Shown here one piece after another: positions 20,786-31,222 of a DNA stretch of 64,000 nt (position 1 is the stretch's first letter; each line of letters starts with the position of its first letter). The stretch is taken from assembly GCA_963580285.1 (NCBI GenBank), contig OY757011.1:116493037-116557036 (forward strand). The letters are read 5' to 3'. Position numbers and translations under genes: made by a program. The notes under the pieces are model-generated. The model was not told the origin of the DNA, did no database searches, and saw nothing but the letters and a program-made list of their open reading frames with translations. This DNA comes from Lucinisca nassula (Eukaryota > Mollusca > Bivalvia > Lucinida > Lucinidae).

Positions 20786-21065
20786 GACTGCTAAACATTA
20801 CGAAAACATGCCTATACAAATACATCGTAAATTTTACTGCCAAAAAATCGAAAATTTTAAGATGAAAAATTGTGATATTTTGTTCTTATTTCCACCCAAA
20901 ATATAGACTGTGGGTACACGCCAGAGGCGGTTCTACCGAGCACACAGTCTATATTTAAGCGCAGAAATAAGAAAAATAAGGTTTGTCTCTGTAAACCATA
21001 GTTTTACTATATAAAAGTGGGGTTCAAGTGGGTCAATTTTATATAGGCGTGTTTTCGTGATGAAG
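20786..21065. mobile_element. Palindromic MITE, type B
   Basis: CATTACGAAAACATGCCTAT at the left and ATAGGCGTGTTTTCGTGATG at the right: 20-bp inverted ends. Core TAGACTGTGGGTACACGCCAGAGGCGG. Confidence 0.85.
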
Positions 21066-21139
21066 GCCTTTTGCTTCATGGCTCGGTTAAATTGATGCCG
21101 GGTTAAGTTGTAAATAATTTAATCCGTTAAATAATGTAC

Positions 21140-21463
21140 CTGCAGACTTCCTCTTGCGCAATAGTTCGTGAGGATGTAGACGTGTGGAGTTTCGACACAT
21201 GCGCCAATGAAACGTGTAATGTTATCATGATTTAGTTCTTTCCGCACTTGAAGAGCTTTCTTTAAGTTTCGGTCGATTTCAACATTTTTCTTTATCACGT
21301 GTTTCACTGCTACTATAGTTCCTTTATAGGACCCAATTGATATTTTCTTTCCTATCTCGCTGGATGAAGAACGTTCGTGCTTATTGTCACTGAGCAAAGT
21401 AGTTCGCTCAGATTCATTTTCATATGAAAGGAGGTACTTTAAAGGGTGCGTTCTAGACCGTCT
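21140..21463 (-). CDS. Receptor guanylate cyclase, kinase-homology domain N-lobe exon 9
   Basis: This 324-nt exon (108 codons, phase 0 both ends) starts RRSRTHPLKYLLSY after TTTTCAG and ends YCARGSLQ before GTACAT. Near residues 43-48 is SIGSYKG, equivalent to the kinase glycine loop. K54 in VAVKH is the ATP-contacting lysine, and E76 is a candidate helix-C glutamate. NHDNITRFIGACVETPHVYI is the diagnostic receptor guanylate cyclase block, and YC.RGSLQ is the hinge. A serine-rich stretch (HERSSSSEIG) precedes the glycine loop; in NPR-A/B this region is regulated by phosphorylation, here an inference. Confidence 0.95.
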
Positions 21464-21689
21464 CTGAAAAGTGAAATACATATCATTGAAATTGAAAAAA
21501 AAAAACACACAAAATAATAAAAAGTAGCACATGGCAAAATTTTTCTTTCGATCCTTATTAAAAACAAAAAAATCGGTCTTTTTGTTGCAGATTTCGAACG
21601 ATTTCAATACTAAATAACTTTAACTAAAACGAATATAATTAGGGTAATTCTTTTGTGTTTTCTCCATTTCTTATTGTCGTATACTTCTT

Positions 21690-21975
21690 CCCTTTACGAT
21701 ATCACACACGTGCGACATAGTGCATTTTTCACATTTCCAAAATGACTATTTTTCTGATGAAAATCCGTGATATTTTTCTCATAAACACTGCAAACATAGG
21801 TTATGGGTCCTCGTTAGAACCGCCTCATTGAAGCGGTTTTAACGAGTACCCACAACCTATGTATTGTAGCAAATATAAGAAAAAGAATGTATACCCCCGT
21901 AAACCCCAGTTTTCTCAATATAAAGTGGGGGTTAGAGGTGTGTTCATTTCGCGGGCTTGTTCTCGTGATGCTTGC
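21690..21975. mobile_element. Palindromic MITE, type A, well preserved
   Basis: ATCACACACGTGCGACATAGTGC at the left; TTATGGGTCCTCGTTAGAACC and GGTTTTAACGAGTACCCACAACC arms; TTCTCGTGATGC at the right. Confidence 0.8.
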
Positions 21976-22365
21976 ATTTTTTCTCCTTAGAATATCATGA
22001 TGGTCTCTCTCATCTATACTTCTCCAAAGTTCACCATCATTTAACCAATGGTGTTAAAAGCTGTCTGGAAGAATTTACTGCACATATACGAAAATGAAAA
22101 CTGACATAAAAGCAAAGTAATGCGGCAGAACCAAAAAGTTAATTTTAGAATTTATGATTGAGAGAATGCTTAATACAGCTGCGGCCTTTAACCGCCGCAT
22201 GTAATGGTGAATGAAGTGACAAAAATCGGGGTATCTGTCGAGACAGTTGTTATTGGTTATATAATTCATATAGGTTTATTTACAACTGATTCGATTGTTA
22301 AACGCTAATTGAGGCCTTGCTTACCGTGTATTAAAATGTTTTGCTATTTATACGGTAAACCACCA

Positions 22366-22620
22366 TATGGGCCCCGTCAAGCGATTTTGGTACTTATCGC
22401 CTATGCGAGCAGCGAAGGTTCAGGCGAGCCTGCGCATCCGAGCAGACTCGTCAGAACCTTCGCTGCTCGCTCATACAAGCAGTGAATCAAGAGGAACCTT
22501 CAGACAGAAAGCCATATCCCTGTCCCCTCTGAATGGCTGGGCATGCGCAATTAAAATTTGTCATGGCGGAATGCTCGAAGACACAAATTCGCTTGGCGTG
22601 GCTCATATGATAAGCTGATT
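22366..22620. repeat. Hairpin element family H, copy 1
   Basis: TGGGCCCCGTCAAGCGATTT start. Inside, GCGAGCAGCGAAGGTTC and GAACCTTCGCTGCTCGC form a long stem. Nearly identical to 51155-51400. Confidence 0.85.
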
Positions 22621-22689
22621 TTTGCATTGCTACTTACCTTCACTGCCTTCACTTCTATTTTACCACTATTCAGCAAAATGCCGAGTGCA

Positions 22690-22935
22690 TGCTTCAACGT
22701 TTTACCCTTAAATGCCATTCACAACAATTGTAGTCTGATGTGCGTCTGTCGGTTACTTTAAAGGCAATTGTATGAAAACAGTGAATACGTTGGTCTGTAT
22801 CTGCACTGTTTGCCTGTATGCAAAAGTATTTTTAAAACGTTTGCAAGAAGATTCAGCAGACGGCATAAACAGACGACATTTTCAATTGCAGAATTTAATG
22901 GCATTTTAAAGGTTAACATACCCACCACTAGCAAG
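22690..22935. mobile_element. MITE-like element, family G
   Basis: TTTTACCCTTAAATGCCATT ... GGCATTTTAAAGGTTAA inverted ends; TCTGCACTGTTTGCCTGTATGC inside, as at 4681 and 53240. Confidence 0.6.
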
Positions 22936-23054
22936 TTAGTTACGCTTCGATGCTCTACTATCACGTGACTGTACGAGGCTGGTCATTTGTTTCATTCGAC
23001 ATGTAGAATTTGGCACCAACAGTTTCCTTACCATTCAGGGTGGCAAATTATTAC

Positions 23055-23163
23055 CTTTCTTCTAGTTGGTGGTATTATCTCATCAACAGAATCAACATGG
23101 ACGATGTCTTTGTAATCCACTTTCCAAAGTAAGCGAGCCAGCTTCTGTTCATATAGGTAGTGC
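23055..23163 (-). CDS. Receptor guanylate cyclase, cytoplasmic juxtamembrane exon 8
   Basis: It encodes RHYLYEQKLARLLWKVDYKD followed by IVHVDSVDEIIPPTRRK. The run Y.YEQKLA.LLWKVD..D(I/V) is the typical intracellular segment right after the membrane helix in Gyc32E-like receptors. The acceptor is TCGGTTTCAG and the donor is GTAATA. Its 109 nt complete an AGG codon from the transmembrane exon and end in phase 0. Confidence 0.93.
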
Positions 23164-23261
23164 CTGAAACCGACAACCACGTTAATAATTTCATAATAGT
23201 AAATCCGTGCAATCCGTGCAATACATACACATGTAAAATATATCTATAAATGGGTTATCTT

Positions 23262-23345
23262 ATGGAAGCAAAGAATATACCGCAGAACAGAAAGGTATAA
23301 GTTTTTCTGGACTAGATTAGCCTGTTTCGGCCTGTAAGTTTTATA
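23262..23345 (-). repeat. Partial hammerhead unit
   Basis: GGAAGCAAAGAATATACCGCAGAAC, TCTGGACTAGATTAGCCTG TTTCGG matches one half of the array unit (GAAAC side only). The CTGATGA side is missing. Confidence 0.5.
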
Positions 23346-23469
23346 ACAATTGTATCGTTTCGGCTGATAAATAGAAGAGAAGGCAACGATCAGGAATCGA
23401 CACAACTACCTTACACCTTCCATCCTGTACACCGAATGAAAAAGCAACACCATCGTCATTAAAAGATCA

Positions 23470-24560
23470 GGGTTTTTATTTTGAGATTGTAAATTTTCCT
23501 TTTCGGGATGGTCATGTTCCTCGTGCGGCATCCGATGGCGTTTATATTTCACAATTTATTTGGCTTGCAAGAGTGTCTAGTTATGTAACTGACTCCAATA
23601 CTCGTGATTAATTATTAAACTGCTAAACTTCTTAATGAGGGTTATCGATTTCATAAACTACGCAAAGACTTTTCTAAATTTTACAGACGCAATTCCCATT
23701 TAATTTTAAAATTCAATGTTGAACTTTAATCTCATCTGCAACAAGGTATATCGGAGCCCGAATTTTATGGCGACTTAGTGTATAAATTCAGAAAAATATA
23801 TACTTGAAATGATTGCAGAACCCAATTCGTACAATTATTCTTCGATATAAAAAGACTGGGCACAACATAAATGTTATACGACAGACTGCATGCATGGTAG
23901 TGAACCCAATCACGGTTGATAACTTTGCTTCCCTCTTTAATTGCACGCCGGTGGGTCAGGCCTCAGATTCTATGGCGGTTTCAGTTTAAAAGCTCACTTA
24001 GGTAATGTTGGATTGTACCTGATGCTCAGTCTCTGGTTGGACCCACCGGAGTATAATTGGTTTTTGTTGTTGTTGTTTTTTTTTCGCTCCAGCATTTCAG
24101 TGGTTTCTTGCTGTCGAGTCCTCACCGTCGTTTCATCTACGTGGTTGTTTGATTTTTGTGTTCTCGGAGATGTTGTTCTGATGATTTAGTAAGCCATCAT
24201 GCAGACTGAGTTCGCGACGGGAGTAAGGGGGTGGATTGTGGCCGCATAAATTGATTTAAGCCCCCAGGAAAATCGTTTAATTGACCGTTCAAAGTGGGTT
24301 CCTCTGTCGCGTTTTATTTTTGTTATGGTTTGTCTTTGAGTGTGTGTATCGCTTATACCTTTTTAGTTTGGATAGCCATAGGCCATTTTGTGGGAAATTA
24401 ATTGTCCGTTTGGCTTTCCCCTTTTGATGTTTGCATTAGGGTCTAGTTATTAAATGTTTGTGTTTCTTTCCCTTTGATGTTTCTGATGGGAGGGTTAATT
24501 GTATTGATTCCTGATCATTGCCTTCGTTTCTGTTTCTCATGATTCTACGTAAATCAGGTG
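23470..24560 (+). mobile_element. Penelope-like element, decayed 5'-truncated copy
   Basis: The left part encodes, with frame breaks, the same residues as FEIVNFPF and YGVYISQ in the 26.5-kb copy. The right part is the long 3' tail through ATTGTATCGATTCCTGATCA. A small reversed 3'-end fragment lies just before it (23385-23430). From 24600 to 25075 I see only worn minisatellite-like sequence. Confidence 0.88.
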
Positions 24561-25084
24561 ACCATTGGATCGGAACCATTACTGATCAGTGGACTATAAT
24601 CCAAACAATTTAGTTAGAGGCTCATATATCAAAGGCCTGGGACAAGAAGATTTTTTTAGTTTTTTCCCCTATTTGTGTCTATGTAAAGTAGAAGGGCGGT
24701 ATGGTGCGAGGCCTTTTTGAGCCGGGGCTATATTTTGAACAATCTTATAGAGGTATACTTGACTAAGATACATACCAAATATCATAGACCTTGGTCTTTT
24801 TGTTTCTGACAAGAAGATATTTACTTATTTCCCTAGTTGTCATGATAGTTTTGCATGGAAACAGGATGACCCGAAGATCATTTTGATGGTATACAGTAGT
24901 TTAGGATGTGATGTCGTTTGAAGAAATTGTTGACGACGACAGATGGTGATCGATCACAATAACTCCTCAGTAGCCTTCAGCCCAGCTACCAAACTAACTG
25001 AATCTGGGGCGTTCAGGACAAATTACCTTGACCGTTGGTATTGATGAATATTCATTTAGCTGACTGTATGTTTCAAAGTAGAAG

Positions 25085-25805
25085 TAAAACAAAGATCAGG
25101 AATCGATACAATTAACTTACTCCACCCATCAAAGACACCAGAGGAAAAGAAACACAAACATTAAGCGACCGGACCATAATGGAAACCTAAACAAAGGAAG
25201 GCCATAAGGACAGTTACTTTCCCACAAAATGGCCATATGGCCATCCAAAATTAAAAGACACAAGTGATACACACAGTAAGTAACAAACAACACCATAAAT
25301 AAACCGCCACAGAAGAACCGCCTTTGAACGGTCAGTGGAATGATTTCCACTGGGGGGCTTAAATCGATTTTACGTGGCCACAATCCTCGCCCTTACTTCC
25401 ATCGCGATTTAGACAAATAATTTGTTCAGTCCGCATGAAGGCCTCCTAACTCATCAGTGCAACATCTCCGTGAACACAAAAATCAAAGAACCACAGAGGT
25501 GAGACAACGGTGAGGACTCGACAGCAAGAAACCACTGAAATGCTGGAGCAAAAGAAAACCAACAGTTAGACTCCGATGGGCCCGACCAGAGACAGAGCAT
25601 CAGGCACCAACCAACATTACCTTGAATTAGATCTCTCTAATTCTCAATAAGCCTTTACGTTGGAGCCGTCATAGAATCTGAGGCCTGACCCACCGGCGTG
25701 CAATTAAAGAGGGAAGCAAAGTTGCCAACCGTGATTGGGTTAACTACCATGCATGCAGTCTGTCGTATAACATCCATGTTGTACCCAATCTTTTTACTTT
25801 GATGC
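25085..25805 (-). mobile_element. Penelope-like element 3' tail, reversed
   Basis: GATCAGGAATCGATACAATTAAC start, AAATCGATTTTACGTGGCCACAATCCTCGCC in the middle, and TGTACCCAATCTTTTTA at the far end where the reverse transcriptase frame would begin. Faces the 26.5-kb copy nearly head to head. Confidence 0.9.
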
Positions 25806-26390
25806 CATAGGCTATAAGCAAATCAGAAAAAAACTTTGTTTTGCTTTGCCTATATGAAAACATATAGGCTCATATATCAAACTATATGTTTTGCCTATAC
25901 AAAAACCTATAATGATCGAAGTTGACCTTGCCGTAAAATAGGTCAAGCCCAATGATGGGCCCTCATTTGAACAAACTTTGTAGGGTACGAACCCGAAATT
26001 TTGCATACCAAGTTTCCAGGGCATCGGCCTTTTGGGTTCCTTAGAAGAATGTTTTTAAAGATGTTCCCATAAATGGCTATATTTGAATATGTATCATTTC
26101 CTTCCCAATTAACTTTGGTTTCTAATATCCCAGTTGTTTGTGTGAAAAGCTAGCTTTTAGTTTGAGCGACCGTTAAATAAGGCCAAGAAATGACCTTATC
26201 CTCGGGTACCCACGTAGCTTCAAGATTGCACGCGCCAACTTTGAGATCACAGGTTGCAATATTAAAAAAAAAGAAAAGAGTTTAACTTTTTCCCATCGAA
26301 AGGCATAAATGGCCAAATTTGACCTTAACATTAAATAAGTCCACGTTAGCCCAGGGTCATCATTTAATCAAAATATAATGAGCCCGTATT
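25806..26390. repeat. Degenerate minisatellite of the 57.8-58.7 kb type
   Basis: TTGACCTTGCCGTAAAATAGGTCAAGCCCAATGATGGGCC and later GACCTTAACATTAAATAAGTCCACGTTAGCCC resemble the units at 57.8-58.7 kb. Confidence 0.5.
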
Positions 26391-26479
26391 TCAGATGCTC
26401 CAGATTCTCTCTATCTTGCATGTAATGTCAGAAATGCATTTTTCACTTCTAAAGAGCATAAGAATTAAACACTTTGGTC

Positions 26480-27985
26480 ATGTCAGAGGGTGTGTGATGC
26501 CCTCACCTTTCTACTTGACAATATTTATATTAGATTCGGTATTAAGTTATATAGACAAATTGTGGGTATTCCGATGGGTACGAATTGCGCACCTCTTGTG
26601 GCTGATCTGTTCTTGTATTGTTATGAAAGAGACTTCATGTTGTCGCTTTCCATTGATAACCAATCTGAAATTATTGAAGCTTTTGGCTCCACTTCTAGAT
26701 ATTTAGATGATTTATTAAATATTGATAATACCTATTTCGATGGTTTGATCAGTCAGATTTACCCCCCAGAACTTCAATTAAATAAAGCAAATTCTTCTGA
26801 TACCGAGTCCCCGTTTTTGGATTTACATCTATCTATTTTAGATGGGTTTGTTTCGTGCAGAATTTATGATAAACGCGATGACTTTGATTTTGAGATTGTA
26901 AATTTTCCTTTTTTGGATGGTGATGTTCCTCGTGCGCCATCCTATGGCGTTTATATTTCGCAATTAATTCGATTTGCTAGAGAGTGTAGTCATGTAACTG
27001 ACTTCAGCACTCGTAATAAATTATTAACTGCTAAACTCCTTAATCAGGGTTATCGGTACAATAACTTCCGCAAAGCATTTTCAAAATTTTATAGACGCCA
27101 TTCTGATTTAATTTCAAAATTCAATATTGGACTTAAATCTCTTCTGCAACAAGGTCTATCGGAACCCGAATTTTATGGTGACTTAGTATATAAATTATGA
27201 AAAATATATAACCGCAATGACTTCAGCACCCAATTTCGTAAAATCATTCTTCGATATAAAAAGATTGGGTACAACATGGATGTTATACGACAGACTCATG
27301 CATGGTGGTTAACCCAATCACGGTTGGCAACTTTGCTTCCCTCTTTAATTGCACGCCGGTGGGTCAGGCCTCAGATTCTATGACGGCTCCAACGTAAAGG
27401 CTTATTGAGATTTAGAGAGATCTAATTCTTGGTAATGTTGGTTGGTGCCTGATGCTCTGTCTCTGGTCGGGCCCATCGGAGTCTAACTGTTGGTTTTCTT
27501 TTGCTCCAGCATTTCAGTGGTTTCTTGCTGTCGAGTCCTCACCGTTGTCTCACCTCTGTGGTCCTTTGATTTTTTGTGTTCACGGAGATGTTGCACTGAT
27601 GAGTTAGGAGGCCTTCATGCGGACTGAACAAATTATTTGTCTAAATCGCGACGGAAGTAAGGGCGAGGATTGTGGCCACGTAAAATCGATTTAATCCCCA
27701 CAGTGGAAATGTTTCCACTGACCGTTCCAATGCGGTTCTTCCGTGGCGATTTATTTATGTTGTTGTTTGTTACTTACAGTGTGTATCACTTGTGTCTTTT
27801 AATTTTGGATGGCCATATGGCCATTTTGTGGGAAAGTAACTGTCCTTATGGCCTTCCTTTGTTTAGGTTTCCATTATGGTCTGGTTGCTTAATGTTTGTA
27901 TTTCTTTCCCTTTGGTGTCTTTGGTGGGTGGAGTAAGTTAATTGTATCGATTCCTGATCTTTGTTTTACTTCTACTTTTCATACC
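26480..27985 (+). mobile_element. Penelope-like element, best copy (reverse transcriptase plus 3' tail)
   Basis: A 5'-truncated reverse transcriptase ORF (26490-27200) is followed by a frameshifted continuation (AAAAAGATTGGGTACAACATG.. VIRQT) and about 600 bp of tail ending at TTGTATCGATTCCTGATC. Same tail as the other seven or more fragments. Confidence 0.92.
26490..27200 (+). pseudogene. Penelope-like reverse transcriptase fragment
   Basis: Residues 27-35 IPMGTNCAP are reverse-transcriptase motif B and residues 70-75 RYLDDL are motif C with the paired aspartates. FGIKLYRQIVGIPMGT, SPFLDLHLSI and YDKRDDFDFEIVNFPFLDG followed by YGVYISQLIRFARECS are typical of Penelope-like reverse transcriptases spread in cnidarians and molluscs; the Naiad-type clade is a candidate. 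The fingers domain and any GIY-YIG endonuclease are absent. The frame ends at 27200 (YKL stop), after which a shifted frame reads KIGYNMDVIRQT, so it is truncated at both ends. Telomerase-like or other reverse transcriptases are less likely. Confidence 0.82.
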
Positions 27986-28212
27986 AAGTTTTATGGTAAC
28001 CGGCTCACTGGTTTAAGACAAATATGTTTTAAGGGTTTCTCTCATATATTGTCATAGCGACCACATTGGACGTAATCCAGTGCACAGTTCATGGTGCAAG
28101 CAGTCTAGCAATCTGATGTTTCAGTATTTGTTTAAATGAAGCGTCTAACTAAACCTGAGACACATGTCTTATACAGTCAAACTTCAGTAACTCGAACACA
28201 GGTAGCTCGTTT

Positions 28213-28492
28213 ATCATTACGAAAACACGCCTATACAAATACATTGCCACCTTTATCGCCGAAAAAATGAAAATTTTATGGTGAAAAATTGTGATATTTT
28301 CCTTATTTCTACTCAAAATATAGATTGTGGGTACTTGTTAGAACCGCCTCCTCGAGGCGGTTCTAACGAGTACCCACAATCTATATTTTAGAGCAGAAAT
28401 AAGAAAAATAAGGTATACCCCCGGAAACCCGAGTTTTACTATATAAAAGTGGGGTTCAAGGGGTCAAAACTCTAAAGGCGTGTTTTCGTAGT
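28213..28492. mobile_element. Palindromic MITE, type B, nested, complete
   Basis: TCATTACGAAAACACGCCTA start and GGCGTGTTTTCGTAGTGC end, with TTA on both sides (3-bp duplication). The core stem GTTAGAACCGCCTCC-TCGAGGCGGTTCTAAC is perfect. Confidence 0.9.
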
Positions 28493-28620
28493 GCTTAGCT
28501 AATTCGGACCGGCCCTTGGGTCCCTAATATTGTTCCAGTAGCCCCAGATATCTATATATTTGGATATCTAAGGGAGGTATTCTTGCTTTTATCTTGAAAA
28601 GGTATGTTATGTGGCCTCAT

Positions 28621-28888
28621 CATCACGAAAACACCCCTATATAATTCTGAGCCCCCATTGAACCCCACTTTTATCGAGTAAAACTGGGGTTTACAAGGGT
28701 AAAACCTTTTTATCTTATTTCTGCTTTAAAATAAAGATTGTGGGTACTCGTTAGAACCGCCTCAATGACGTTGTTCTACAATCTATATTTTGAGCAGAAA
28801 TTAGAAAACTATCACAACTTTTCATCTTAAAATTTTCGTTTTTCGGCGGTAAAATTTACACTGCATTTTTACAGGCGTGTTTTGTAAT
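28621..28888. mobile_element. Palindromic MITE, type B, second nested copy
   Basis: CATCACGAAAACACCCCTATA start, ACAGGCGTGTTTTGTAATC end. One arm of the core is degraded. Confidence 0.82.
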
Positions 28889-29179
28889 CTTAGAATCGCT
28901 TCAATGAGGCGATTCTAATGAATATAAACAACATACCTACCTTTATTTTTACACAAGATCGTAAAGATATACACATATGCCTGAAAACATGACGCTACGA
29001 CTCGACCTCAGTAGTTCAAACTGCCCCTATCTCGAACTATGGAAGTTTAACTGTAATTGCGCTCCCGCCTATCGGGGCTTGAAGAAATAGATTGGGATGC
29101 ATGGTGCGTCCGCGCAGAGCTGAAACCGACTGAACTTGAGTCCACTTAGGTCAAACCAGGCTCTCTCTCTATATACACT

Positions 29180-29372
29180 TAAGGGGAGGAGATACACCTG
29201 GCAGATATTTCCGCCATTTGTCAAAGGGAGACAACTTTTGGGACTTCGTGTTCGCTTTTCTATAAAAAAGGTCCACTTTTAAAAGATAGAAATTGTTTGA
29301 CCACTTTTGACATTGGAGACAAAAATACTTTTGCAGGAGTTGCCTCCCCTGAAGGAGTATCAATTCCCCTTA
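29180..29372. mobile_element. Repeat family K, reverse copy
   Basis: AAGGGGAGGAGATACACCTGGCAG ... CCTGAAGGAGTATCAATTCCCCTT, the reverse complement of the 10.9-kb copy. Confidence 0.6.
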
Positions 29373-29715
29373 AGAACCCATAATACGAGTTTCTGAAATA
29401 CTCATTTAGTTATAAAAGATACATTGATGCACAACAAAGACTCTTAACAGTTTAGCAGCAACAATAATTATATCTATTCCGTTCGAGGACGCATTAAGTT
29501 GTCTTCATTTTATTGTATAGCCTGTAATTGGTAGCTTATACAATTAATGTGTCGGATAGTGAGCAGAATGACAGAAATCAGACAAATTTAATCTCCTATT
29601 CTAAAACAGTCAAACGGCGCACTAGACAATGTAATGAGGATTTTATTAAGCGAAACTGTGAGAGAAGTCTTAGAATCAGACTGAAAATAAACGTTATTCA
29701 TCATGTGGACAATAT

Positions 29716-29917
29716 GCAGTAAAATTCTTATATTGTGACCACCTTTGGGACTGTTCAAAAGTGGTCTTTAAGACTTTAAGACCACTTTTGAACAGTCCCA
29801 AAGGTGGTCTTTGACCAGAGGACACTGTGTGCAGAAAACACAAATAAAGACCAGTTTAGCTTATAAAGCAGAATTAGGCTCAATTTTGGTGGTCTTAATA
29901 GCGGAATTTTACTGTAC
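29716..29917. mobile_element. Palindromic MITE, family J
   Basis: CAGTAAAATTC / GGAATTTTACTG ends; arms GACCACCTTTGGGACTGTTC..AAGTGGTCTT and reverse complement. A seven-plus base spacer (TAAGACTTTAAG) sits at the dyad. Confidence 0.85.
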
Positions 29918-29939
29918 ATATTTGGTATTTCAATAAGAT

Positions 29940-30400
29940 AATGCATCCGTGCCACATGATCCGTTCTTTCAGATGTCCAAAACGGTATAATTTCTAACGA
30001 AAATTTGTGATATTTTCTTATTTCTACTCAAAACATAGGTTGTGTGTGCTCGTTAGAACCGTATCATTGATTGATTCTAACGGGTAGCCACAACGCATCA
30101 ATGATTGATTCTAACGGATACCCACAATATATGTCTTGGAGCAGAAATAAGAAAAAAATAATGTATACCTATGTAACTCAAGTTTTCTCATATAAAGCGG
30201 TGTTTACAGGATTTTTAGGGTTGTGTAACTGAATTATTCTGATATATAAACTTGTAATATTTTCTTTGTTTATCCTTCCAATAAAGATTGGGGTTGCTTC
30301 TTAGAACTACTTCATTGAGACGGTTCTAAAAAGCACCTTCAACCTTCTTTTGGGGGCAAGAATATAGAAAATATTATTTATCTTTACAAATCCTCCCTAT
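29940..30400. mobile_element. Type A MITE copies, degraded
   Basis: GTTGTGTGTGCTCGTTAGAACC core at about 30040 with a duplicated segment (GATTGATTCTAACGG at 30066 and 30103). A second worn core at 30295-30345 and a type B end at 30510-30570 follow. Confidence 0.6.
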
Positions 30401-30698
30401 ATCTCTATCAAAAGCTGTTTTCACAAATTATTCACAATATGAAGCTTTTAGCTTGATATTTTGTTCATGTTTGTTATGCAAAGAGCCACTCTGTTTATGA
30501 AGAATTTCTGCATTACGAAAACACGCCTATACAAATACATTGTGAACTTTATCGCCGAAAAAATGAAAATTTTAAGAGTAATCAAAGTACTGAAAGTACT
30601 GAGGAAAGTTGATTTATGAGGAATAATTATTATATAACAATGTTAGTCGTAGATCAAGCAGTTATCTAGATATTTTGTTGAAAAAATAATATAGAGAC

Positions 30699-30795
30699 TA
30701 ACGTCCCATATCACAGGTCCTGGTGTATGAATGCCATTTGACGTGTCACCAGTTACAATTCTGATTCTGGTTCTGATTTGACAAGGTCCAAGTGG
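30699..30795 (+). mobile_element. 5'-truncated CR1-like LINE 3' end
   Basis: ACTAACGTCCCATATCACAGGTCCTGGTGTATGAATG and TGTCACCAGTTACAATTCTGATTCTGG match 8030-8105, including the last codons before the stop. About 95 bp long, typical of 5' truncation. Confidence 0.88.
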
Positions 30796-30920
30796 GTTAA
30801 AAAATTCGACAAAGAAAAAATGATTCATCGATTGTTTTGAGCTTAACGACAGGTCAACCCTAGTGGATCATTTTGTCTTCTCCATGAGAAAGAGATAGAA
30901 AAGACAGTAGAGGAGATGAT

Positions 30921-31222
30921 TTGTTTGTTTGTTTGATTTGAGGTTTAACGTCCCCGTCGACACTGTAAAGGTCATTTTGGAGACGTTGCTTCTAATTTGT
31001 GGGACTTTTACCCGACATTGAGATGAAATGACCTCTCAAGCCCTGCCGCCCAATTAAACCAATAGGGTACATACGCATGAAAGGGCCGACTCGCACCGCT
31101 TTGCCTGGGCAGGCTTAGATCCTCTAAGCAATTTACCAGTACTCGTGTGCGGGTCGGTTTCAGCTCTGCGTGGAAGCATCATGCAGCCCATATATTTCTT
31201 CAAGCCTCGATGGGCAGGGCCG
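30921..31222 (-). mobile_element. SINE-like retroposon, family D
   Basis: TTTGTTTGTTTGATTTGAGG tail on plus, AACGTCCCCGTCGACACTG, and GCCTCGATGGGCAGGGC head. No clean target duplication found. From 31223 to 32762 I see only short open frames without family motifs. Confidence 0.85.

Larger units (their letters stand above)
28163..29057. mobile_element. Type C MITE split by two type B MITEs
   Basis: Outer ends: ACAGTCAAACTTCAGTAACTCGAAC (28175) and CTCGAACTATGGAAGTTTAACTGT (29031-29054). Inside, two separate type B elements interrupt it; rejoining the outer parts restores the type C order (CTCGTTTAGCTAATTC and CCTCATTAGAATCG). Confidence 0.82.

Noticed and set aside
21119..21607. Full 162-codon open frame as the exon
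   Set aside because: The first part (MKSFEICNKK and a Phe-rich stretch) is intron; the acceptor TTTTCAG at 21464 and donor at 21139 define a 108-codon exon matching the family.
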